Made by a program: the position numbers and the translations under genes
From: Acidobacteria bacterium RIFCSPLOWO2_12_FULL_66_21
GTDB taxonomy: Bacteria; Acidobacteriota; Vicinamibacteria; Vicinamibacterales; 2-12-FULL-66-21
Direction of reading: 5' to 3'
Length of the DNA stretch: 64,000 nucleotides
NCBI GenBank assembly: GCA_001767455.1
Contig: MELC01000086.1
Coordinates: 233,149-297,148 of the forward strand
Shown here: piece by piece, positions 1-7,014 of the stretch
Position numbering within the stretch: position 1 is the first letter of the stretch
How the letters are laid out: each line of letters begins with the position of its first letter
Notes under the pieces: model-generated
What the model was told of the DNA's origin: nothing
The model's database searches: none
What the model saw: the letters and a program-made list of their open reading frames with translations, nothing else

Positions 1-813
1 CATCCGCGGAAACGCCCGAGGCCTCCCACATCACCTCGTTGTTCGCGTCGCTTCAATGGGGCCGCGGATGTTCATCCGCGGAAACCCCTGTCATGAACGA
101 AGCCTTTGACCTTTTAGCTGCGCTTCAATGGGGCCGCGGATGTTCATCCGCGGAAACGCGCTCGATCGCGACGGACGCCTCCCCCCACGTGTCGCTTCAA
201 TGGGGCCGCGGATGTTCATCCGCGGAAACGAGGATGTCCTCGATCGCCATGCGCAGCCACGTGCCGCTTCAATGGGGCCGCGGATGTTCATCCGCGGAAA
301 CCTGACGAACATGCAGCGCAACGTGAAGGGCGGGCTCGCGCTTCAATGGGGCCGCGGATGTTCATCCGCGGAAACGTCGGGACACGACGCACGCCAGATA
401 CGACCGCGGTAGCGGCTTCAATGGGGCCGCGGATGTTCATCCGCGGAAACTTGATGATGGAGTTTTCGACGCGGAACCCGAGCTCGCTTCAATGGGGCCG
501 CGGATGTTCATCCGCGGAAACCCGAAGCCAGCGGGGACAAAGGCAGCCACGGCGCCGGCGCTTCAATGGGGCCGCGGATGTTCATCCGCGGAAACAGGAA
601 CAACGTGCCGACCTGTACGCGCTCATTGAGAGCTTCAATGGGGCCGCGGATGTTCATCCGCGGAAACATCGTGACGGCGGGCATCAGGCTTGCCCCCACA
701 TAGGCTTCAATGGGGCCGCGGATGTTCATCCGCGGAAACGACAACATCCAGGCCGCGAGCGTGTTCGTCCAGAACTGGCTTCAATGGGGCCGCGGATGTT
801 CATCCGCGGAAAC
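1..813 (-). CRISPR. CRISPR array, subtype I-G, 12 repeats / 11 spacers
   Basis: Twelve copies of a 36-bp repeat are separated by spacers of 35-39 bp. The copy at the window edge is cut (bases 1-13), so the array continues outside. Complete copies start at 50, 122, 194, 266, 340, 415, 486, 560, 632, 704 and 778 and look identical. Read on the minus strand the repeat starts GTTTCCGCGG and ends CCCCATTGAAGC. It contains a perfect 9-bp inverted repeat (CCGCGGATG / CATCCGCGG, 2-nt centre), the hairpin expected for Cas6-type processing. Minus-strand orientation rests on the ATTGAAGC end, usual for a crRNA 5' handle, on a promoter-like sequence at 827-855, and on the matching orientation of the crRNA-like element at 6777-6875. 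No spacer target can be named without a search. Confidence 0.98.
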
Positions 814-988
814 GGCCGCTCGCGTAAGTATCGAGTTTTCAAAGACCTGCGTCAACGATCGCGAGCACCGGGGCATTCTCTGGCGCATCAGTGTCGGTCC
901 GCGCCGTCCAAACCCTCCGTAAACTCCTGTACCGTCGGGGCCGCGAGCGACGCCGCTCATTCCGTCGCCACCTCACCGCTCGCACAGC
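814..988 (-). promoter_or_regulatory. CRISPR leader with promoter
   Basis: This stretch lies between the first repeat (813) and the cas4-cas1 stop. Read on the minus strand it has TTGACG (850-855), a 17-nt spacer and GATACT (827-832). That would start transcription about 820, a few bases before the first repeat, so it behaves as a leader that transcribes the array away from the cas genes. No coding frame of interest was seen. The -35/-10 assignment is by eye. Confidence 0.6.
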
Positions 989-2818
<1,830 letters not shown>

Positions 2819-2832
2819 GGAGTGCCTCCTCG

Positions 2833-3141
2833 CTACTCCTCCTTCAGGCCGTCTACGACGATGCAGGGGCTGTCGAAGGGGGAGTAGGGCTTGCCCAGCG
2901 CGGTGATGACGCGCTCGCCGCGGCCCTCGACTGGGCCGAGGTCGACGAACAGCACCTGATCGATCGTGTGATCGATGATGTCGTCCAGCCGGTGCCGGCA
3001 GCGCGCCAGGTCGGCGGCGGTGAACTGGCACTCGAAGATCGAGTATTGCAGGTGATCTCCGAAGGCGCGCATCGTCTTGTGGACCTTCGCGAGCCGGTGG
3101 TCGTCGCAGATGTCGTAGCAGACGAGGAACGTGTTGCGCAT
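2833..3141 (-). CDS. cas2: Cas2, CRISPR adaptation protein
   Basis: A 102-residue protein of normal Cas2 length. It starts with the ferredoxin-like strand MRNTFLVCYDICDD, which carries the conserved Asp10, and contains YSIFECQFT, the second strand and dimer region of the family. Cas2 dimers bridge two Cas1 dimers in the spacer-integration complex. It is first in a cas2 - cas4-cas1 unit that reads toward the array. Only 42 bp separate it from the nucleotidyltransferase gene upstream on the same strand, so these may be cotranscribed; no clear promoter was seen in the gap. Confidence 0.97.
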   Translation of the reverse strand: MRNTFLVCYDICDDHRLAKVHKTMRAFGDHLQYSIFECQFTAADLARCRHRLDDIIDHTIDQVLFVDLGPVEGRGERVITALGKPYSPFDSPCIVVDGLKEE

Positions 3142-3183
3142 GGCCTGGGTCGGCCAGCGTATCGGTTGGATCCGTCCGGCGCT

Positions 3184-3768
3184 TCAGCGGCTGGGGCCCG
3201 CGTGTCTCAGCGCGTCTTCGAATGGGCGGAGGAGGTCAGGGTCTTCCTTCAGCTCCGCGAAGAGCGTGCCCCACCGCCGGATGATGCCGATATCGAGGCT
3301 CGTTCCGCGCCGGCGAACGATACCTTCGACGTCAGCGAGATCGCGGGCGCGGGCTGCCACGAGCTTGTAGACGATGAGGTGTTCCGCGGCGCAGGTCCGG
3401 AGAGACACGCCGGGCATGACGTCCCAGTCCGACGCGGCGTCGATCGCTTCGATCTCGAAGGGAAACGCTGCCAGCGCCACGTCGAGGCTGACGCCGTTCG
3501 AGGCTTTCAGGAGCAGGACCCGATGGTCCATCGCGAACTTCCTGGCGTCCGGTTTCCGAGGAGCGAAATGGCGGAGGAGCGTCTCGATGGCGGCTTCCTC
3601 TTCGCCGTAGGGAGCCAGGACCGAGATGTCCACGTCAGTCGTGGCACGCGGCTCGCCCCACCTGGGCACCACCAGACCGCCGATCAGGCAGGCGCGCAGT
3701 CCCGCGCGGTCGAGCACGTCGAGCGCCTCCTTCGCGGCGGCGGGCAGGTCAGGGGTTGTGGGGGTCAA
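3184..3768 (-). CDS. Nucleotidyltransferase, AbiEii/DUF6036-like, likely toxin of a pair
   Basis: A 194-residue protein of the DNA polymerase beta-like nucleotidyltransferase fold. The segment IGGLVVPRWGEPRATTDVDI gives the GG motif followed by the metal-binding DVDI pair; a third acidic residue is probably in SLDVALAAFPFE. Proteins of this type act as toxins or antitoxins that transfer nucleotides to RNA or protein partners; the target here is unknown. Its TTG start (3766-3768) overlaps the TGA stop of the preceding small gene (TTGA), which implies translational coupling and a two-gene module. The tail of the gene lies just before cas2. Family call is moderate; function as a defence or TA enzyme is inference from the fold and the pairing. 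Confidence 0.7.
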   Translation of the reverse strand: MTPTTPDLPAAAKEALDVLDRAGLRACLIGGLVVPRWGEPRATTDVDISVLAPYGEEEAAIETLLRHFAPRKPDARKFAMDHRVLLLKASNGVSLDVALAAFPFEIEAIDAASDWDVMPGVSLRTCAAEHLIVYKLVAARARDLADVEGIVRRRGTSLDIGIIRRWGTLFAELKEDPDLLRPFEDALRHAGPSR

Positions 3769-4019
3769 GTCCGTCTGCCGGCGCGTGCGAACACGCGCTG
3801 GTGGAGCAGCAGGGCCTCACCCTCGTCGGTGGGCCAGTCGGGCTGCCACAGCTCGAAGAGCCGCCGCGCCGCCGCGCGAGCTTCCTCGTCGGTCATCGTA
3901 CGCAGGGCGTCCCACCGGTCGCGCTCGAGGATCGGACCTACCCGCGCCCAGTTGTCGAGCCACTGGCGCATCTGTTCGCGTTCGTGCGCGTCGAGCGGGA
4001 GCGAGTCCGTGTTGCTCAT
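3765..4019 (-). CDS. Small acidic partner of the nucleotidyltransferase
   Basis: An 84-residue charged protein with no signal peptide or membrane segment. It looks all-helical (runs such as DAHEREQMRQWLDNWARV and DEEARAAARRLFELW). I do not recognise the family. Its stop overlaps the start of the nucleotidyltransferase gene by three bases, so the two are probably made together, and by analogy with other nucleotidyltransferase modules it may be the partner or antitoxin. Start: ATG at 4019 is preferred over an upstream GTG at 4028 because a TAAAAT -10 box (4029-4034, minus strand) would place the transcript start about 3 nt before this ATG. No ribosome-binding site is visible. Confidence 0.6.
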   Translation of the reverse strand: MSNTDSLPLDAHEREQMRQWLDNWARVGPILERDRWDALRTMTDEEARAAARRLFELWQPDWPTDEGEALLLHQRVFARAGRRT

Positions 4020-4052
4020 GACTTGCACATTTTAGCTTACGTTGCGACTCGG

Positions 4053-4154
4053 CACAGTGACCTGACCGCAACTTCATGGACGCGGCGAGCTCGCGCGCGT
4101 GCTGCGCGAAGCAGTCGTCAACGTCACAGCGACTTGACCGCGACGTCATCGACG
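4053..4154. repeat. Two 30-bp direct repeats between divergent TA-like operons
   Basis: Copies at 4053-4082 and 4125-4154 begin CACAG(T/C)GAC(C/T)TGACC and match at 25 of 30 positions. They sit between the minus-strand nucleotidyltransferase pair and the plus-strand mntA gene, in the zone where both promoters must lie. This is the usual place for toxin-antitoxin operators, so they may bind a shared repressor; that role is inference. Confidence 0.6.
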
Positions 4155-4173
4155 CTGGAGACCCTCCGGGGTC

Positions 4174-4179
4174 TATAAT
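4174..4179 (+). promoter_or_regulatory. TATAAT -10 box of mntA, leaderless start
   Basis: A perfect TATAAT ends 6 nt before the mntA ATG (4186). A start site 7 nt after the box would be the A of the ATG, so the mRNA would have no leader. No good -35 is seen at 17 nt, and no ribosome-binding site precedes the gene, which agrees with leaderless translation. Confidence 0.6.
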
Positions 4180-4185
4180 CCGCCC

Positions 4186-4581
4186 ATGGACTCCGAGCGG
4201 CTCGGGGCGGTTGCGCGGACGCACAGGATTCGTCTACTCCTCCAGTTCGGCTCGACCGTGACTGGCCGGACCCATCCCGGGAGCGATGTGGATCTGGCCG
4301 TGCTGCTCGATCGCCGGCCGGAGTCGCTGGACGCGCAGCTCGACCTCGTGTCCGACGTGGCGTCGCTCCTGCCTGGCCGCGAGGCGGATGTCTCCATCAT
4401 CAACGGCGCCGATCCGCTGTTCCTCAAACAGGTCACGGAGCGATGCCGGCTGCTCTACGGGTCCGAGCGTGCGCTCCACGAGCTGCAGATCTACGCGTGG
4501 AAGCGCTATCAGGATCACCGGCGGTTCCTGGCGATGGAGCGCGAGTACGTTGTCCGGAAAGTCGATGCGGTGGGGCGGTGA
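4186..4581 (+). CDS. mntA: MntA-type nucleotidyltransferase antitoxin
   Basis: A 131-residue minimal nucleotidyltransferase. QFGSTVTGRTHPGSDVDLAV is the hallmark GS(x)9-10 DxD active site, and EADVSIIN supplies the third acidic residue. In characterised HEPN/MNT modules MntA neutralises the HepT RNase, by complex formation and by adding AMP to it. The next gene starts inside its stop (GTG 4578 over TGA 4579-4581), the standard arrangement of such a module. The toxin gene is truncated here, so this antitoxin may have no full partner. It reads away from the other nucleotidyltransferase pair. Confidence 0.85.
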   Translation: MDSERLGAVARTHRIRLLLQFGSTVTGRTHPGSDVDLAVLLDRRPESLDAQLDLVSDVASLLPGREADVSIINGADPLFLKQVTERCRLLYGSERALHELQIYAWKRYQDHRRFLAMEREYVVRKVDAVGR

Positions 4582-4815
4582 CGATCGATCGCGATCTCGT
4601 GACGCGGAAGCTCGTCCTGATCCTGCGCGACCTGGACACGCTGGCGACCCTCTCGTCCAGGACTGTCGGGGACTTCGTGGCCAGTTCCCTCGACCAGGCG
4701 GTCGCGGAACGTCTGCTCGATCGGATCATCGGGCGCATGATCGACGTCAACTACCACCTGCTGACGGCAGTGGGTCGGTTTGAATCCACCAATTGACGCA
4801 GACCGTGATTCGGTT
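4578..4815 (+). pseudogene. hepT: HepT-like HEPN toxin, truncated remnant
   Basis: The frame opens with GTG at 4578 and stops at 4796 after 72 residues, about half the length usual for HepT (DUF86). The first half matches the family: RMIDVNYHLLTAVG is the helix normally written as (A)IDINYHLI. After it the family has a proline-rich turn and then the catalytic RNxxxH helix. Here the frame stops at FESTN, while the neighbouring frame reads LNPPIDADRDSVVSV, which resembles that turn. A frameshift near 4775 is therefore likely. The DUF3800 gene ends at 4819, so the RNxxxH half is missing altogether. I infer an inactivated toxin whose 3' half was lost when the neighbouring DNA was joined. Confidence 0.7.
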
Positions 4816-4818
4816 GTG

Positions 4819-5613
4819 TCAGTCGACCGGCTGAGCAGGGGGTTGCAACCAATCGCCGTACGAGCCCGGGGCGCGACGACTGGCGCACGCCGGGCATTGG
4901 CATCCGGCCTTCCCCCGGCCAACATGAACGAGACCATGGAAGATGCCCGCCTTGTGGTCAAATTTGTTCATGATCGGCTTGATCATCGACGCGTCTTTAC
5001 GCTCGTGAAGCTGGAACACGGCATGAGAGACATAATCCGCCACTTGGAGCATGCGAGTCTCACGCGTGCTTGCGAAGTACGGGATGTCGCAGACTCGGTT
5101 AAGAACGCCCCACTGGGTGCCCAGTCGCTTGAAGTCGTTTACCCAAACCTTGGCCCGTTGCTGATAATGGCTCTCGGCGAATACCAGTAGCCCGCGTTGG
5201 TTGTCGTCATGCTCGTTTTCCCGCACCTTGAGAAAAATATTGAAGCGGTTGCAGATCTCTTCCATCGCCTTACGGATGGCCACTTCTCCGTGCAGCTCGT
5301 AGTCCTTCTCGACCGTCGTAGCGAAGAGAACGACGCCTGGTTCGTTTGCGTGCTGGATGGCCGTCCCAATGTCGGCTAGAACGCGTTCGCGTTTCTCTTT
5401 CTCAACGTCGCGCCAGAAGCCGCGACCGGATCGAATGGCATTGGCGTGAAACTCGATTGGTGGGGAGCCCGGAAAATGCGTAGACTGAATCCGATCCATT
5501 GCCTCGGACAAATAATGAACGCTGCGCTCGAAAACGGCAGCACCTCCGAGGATGAAATGCCGATCAGCGGGATCGCCAGGATTGCCAGACTCATCGAGAT
5601 ATAGGATGTACAT
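4819..5613 (-). CDS. DUF3800 domain protein
   Basis: A 264-residue cytosolic protein starting MYILYLDESGNPGD; the LDESG motif near the N-terminus is the signature of DUF3800, a family with an RNase H-like or nuclease-like fold often found near mobile elements and defence genes. A second conserved stretch, IPYFASTRETRMLQVADYVS, is the late acidic motif of the family. The C-terminus has a short cysteine cluster (CQCPAC). ATG 5613 is chosen because the DUF3800 motif starts at once; a TTG at 5661 would add 16 residues and cannot be excluded. It faces the truncated hepT gene, with 22 bp between the hepT stop and its own stop. Biochemical function is unknown. Confidence 0.8.
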   Translation of the reverse strand: MYILYLDESGNPGDPADRHFILGGAAVFERSVHYLSEAMDRIQSTHFPGSPPIEFHANAIRSGRGFWRDVEKEKRERVLADIGTAIQHANEPGVVLFATTVEKDYELHGEVAIRKAMEEICNRFNIFLKVRENEHDDNQRGLLVFAESHYQQRAKVWVNDFKRLGTQWGVLNRVCDIPYFASTRETRMLQVADYVSHAVFQLHERKDASMIKPIMNKFDHKAGIFHGLVHVGRGKAGCQCPACASRRAPGSYGDWLQPPAQPVD

Positions 5614-5690
5614 CGGACAAAAAAAAGGCGGCTGACCGGCATCTCTGCCGATGGACTCCAAAAAAGGAAGCCCGCATCAGTCGCAACGCA

Positions 5691-5720
5691 ATCTTAGCGG
5701 AGTTGTTGACAACAAGTCAA
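5691..5720 (-). promoter_or_regulatory. Promoter of the DUF3800 gene with palindromic operator
   Basis: On the minus strand TTGACT (5715-5720), an 18-nt spacer and TAAGAT (5691-5696) form a good sigma-70-like promoter. The spacer contains the inverted repeat TTGTTG-A-CAACAA (5703-5715), which could be an operator. The local sequence is AT-richer than the surrounding genes. Confidence 0.55.
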
Positions 5721-5768
5721 TACTGCTAGGTGCCTCATTCTTAATGACTTTCGCCACGTTTCGCCTGT

Positions 5769-6161
5769 TTTATCCCAGCAATCCTATGATTTCATCCATG
5801 CTAGCGGACGGCCATCTCGAGGAAGAACCTGGCGTGGAAGAACGCTTCCAGAATGGGCCGGGTCGCCCCGGTCCACGCGCCGTTGTCCGCAATGCTGAAG
5901 AGGCGGCCGGTTCCTTCCGAGACGATCTCGCGAAACCACAGGTTGAGCTGGCGATCCGGGGCGAGGCTTTGGAGCACCTCGACGATTCCCAGCGTCACGT
6001 CCTGGAAAGCGTAGACCTTGAAGCTCTTGGTGGTAGAAGCGGTAAATCGGATCCTCGAAGCCCCAATGGTTCGAGCAGTCCGCCAGTCTGGCCGCGAGCT
6101 CGGCGCGGCACTCGTGGAGCCGCCGAATCAGCACAGGTTCCGTCGTCTGCTCGATTTGCAT
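5769..6161 (-). pseudogene. Conserved hypothetical protein, broken by two frameshifts
   Basis: The minus strand reads MQIEQTTEPVLIRRL and on to NHWGFEDPIYRFYHQ in one frame. It then continues as SFKVYAFQDVTLGIVEVLQ... EMAVR in another, and finally as MDEIIGLLG plus a TAA stop at 5769 in a third. The first break is near 6027, where one extra base (CACCAAGAG for an expected CACCAGAG or CACAAGAG) shifts the frame. The second is near 5800. Joined, the pieces give about 130 residues with an uninterrupted, protein-like sequence. I recognise the FEDP-YRFYHQSFK-type segment as a conserved hypothetical but cannot assign a function. Either a decayed gene or, less likely, sequencing errors. Confidence 0.65.
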
Positions 6162-6296
6162 GAGCGATCTCGGCAGATTTCAGCGACTGCCGTCAAGAGC
6201 TCCACCGTGATTCCCCGCCCCTGTCCGACACGGGCCGCCTTGCAGCCGAGATCCTCAAAGGGGACATCGGCCGGTCTCACCAGGGAAGAGGACGCA

Positions 6297-6503
6297 TCAC
6301 ACGGCTACTTCGACCTGCCGGACGCAAATAGTAAGCGGTAATCCGAGCTCCTGCCGGACCTCGATGCACTCGTGTATGGCCGCGCGGATGTTGGCTTCGG
6401 CCTCGCATTCGGTCGCACCTTGACTGATGCAGCCCGGGATCGCCGGGCATTCGACAACGAACGTGCCGTCCTCGTCCCGGACCATCGTGATTGTGAAAGT
6501 CAT
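6297..6503 (-). CDS. Orphan HicB-like antitoxin
   Basis: A 68-residue protein beginning MTFTITMVRDEDGTFVVECP and continuing IPGCISQGATECEAEANI. The strand-turn-strand D-x-DG-(F/Y)-x-v-x-P-x-lpGc-x-s-G-x-T pattern is the HicB antitoxin partial RNase H fold. No C-terminal DNA-binding domain is present, so it is a short HicB. A hicA toxin gene should sit directly upstream on the same strand, and translation of 6504-6660 shows none; downstream is only the pseudogene. It is therefore an orphan, perhaps left from a decayed pair. Start chosen at ATG 6503 rather than GTG 6518, where the HicB strand begins; no ribosome-binding site is clear. Confidence 0.6.
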   Translation of the reverse strand: MTFTITMVRDEDGTFVVECPAIPGCISQGATECEAEANIRAAIHECIEVRQELGLPLTICVRQVEVAV

Positions 6504-6615
6504 TGGGGAACCGGGCACATTCTACTGGGATTACCGGGACCCTGGGGAGTATGTGCGCTTGCCCTGGTTGTTCAGGTTGAACGGATGGGATCCTGTACAC
6601 AGGTTTGCCGCGCTA

Positions 6616-6663
6616 CAAGCACAAGGCACTTAACTTGACGTACTTCCATAGCCTATGTTATTT
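6616..6663 (+). promoter_or_regulatory. Promoter of the tRNA-like toxin RNA with crRNA-like target site
   Basis: TTGACG (6635-6640), a 17-nt spacer and TTATTT (6658-6663) form a strong promoter that would start about 6670, some 10 nt before the tRNA-like gene. Directly upstream, 6616-6631 is the exact reverse complement of 6802-6817, the start of the pseudo-spacer of the neighbouring crRNA-like element. Read on the minus strand, the 15-nt matching protospacer (6630 down to 6616) is preceded by TTA, which fits the TTN PAM reported for subtype I-G. The layout implies that the element guides the effector complex to this promoter. Confidence 0.85.
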
Positions 6664-6679
6664 TCGGCGGTACTGAAAT

Positions 6680-6765
6680 GGGGCGCTGGCGGAACTGGGA
6701 AGACGCAGTGGTCTTTGAAACCACCTGCCCGGCAGGCATTACGGGTTCGAGTCCCGTGCGCCCCA
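6680..6765 (+). tRNA. Leucine-type (class II) tRNA with UUG anticodon; candidate CreT toxin RNA
   Basis: A complete cloverleaf. Acceptor stem GGGGCGC (6680-6686) pairs perfectly with GCGCCCC (6758-6764), with discriminator A6765; CCA is not encoded. D arm GCG/CGC carries the Leu-like sequence TGGCGGAACTGGGAAGACGC. Anticodon stem GTGGT/ACCAC encloses loop CTTTGAA, so the anticodon is TTG (6715-6717). A 16-nt variable region (6725-6740) makes it class II, and the T arm is ACGGG/CCCGT. UUG reads glutamine codon CAA, yet normal glutamine tRNAs are class I; the body is that of tRNA-Leu. If leucylated it would put Leu at Gln codons. Its promoter is targeted by the adjacent crRNA-like element, so a toxin role as CreT is inferred. 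Confidence 0.8.
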
Positions 6766-6776
6766 CAACCATCCTA

Positions 6777-6875
6777 CCGCAAGAGGGCGGCTCCATTGAA
6801 GAAGTGCCTTGTGCTTGGCCAGGACAGCATCCGAGGCAACGCTCCGCGGCTGAGATGCCGCGGCCCCATTGAAAT
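6777..6875 (+). ncRNA. CreA-like mini-CRISPR: psi-repeat, 37-nt pseudo-spacer, psi-repeat
   Basis: Psi-repeat 2 (6840-6875) aligns without gaps to the 36-nt array repeat at 26 positions. Its hairpin is kept as CCGCGGC/GCCGCGG (6844-6850, 6857-6863), including a paired A-T to C-G change relative to the array. Psi-repeat 1 (6777-6802) keeps a 4-bp CCGC/GCGG stem and ends CTCCATTGAAGA, close to the array end CCCCATTGAAGC, so a normal crRNA 5' handle remains. Between them 6803-6839 is 37 nt, within the array's spacer range of 35-39. Its first 15 nt match the promoter site at 6616-6630. This is the architecture of CreA antitoxin RNAs known from other type I systems. No separate promoter is clear; it could be processed from the tRNA-like transcript. 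Confidence 0.88.
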
Positions 6876-7014
6876 GAGCCTCGGGATGTGTCTCTTGGCG
6901 TGACCCACCCTGTCACAGTTCAACGCTAGGCTCATTCTGGGCTCATCGAGGGAGCTGTTTCTGGGAGCGAGTGGATTCGACAGCGAGCACGCGAATCGGA
7001 CTTGGACTGAATCT

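Noticed and set aside
39-922. Several open frames on both strands across the CRISPR array
   Set aside because: They are made by the repeat: many repeat-plus-spacer units are 72 bp (a multiple of three) and repeat the same residues; no start signals.
6128-6280. 50-codon minus-strand frame between the HicB-like gene and the pseudogene
   Set aside because: Protein-like in part, but GTG start without ribosome-binding site and overlapping the pseudogene; too weak to call.
6680-6765. Ordinary housekeeping tRNA-Gln or tRNA-Leu
   Set aside because: tRNA-Gln is class I and leucine anticodons never read UUG; the combination fits neither normal tRNA.
6678-6872. 64-codon open frame over the tRNA-like gene as a peptide toxin
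   Set aside because: Its translation (GSSPVRPT) is the usual readthrough of a tRNA T arm, and no ribosome-binding site exists; the cloverleaf explains the sequence better.
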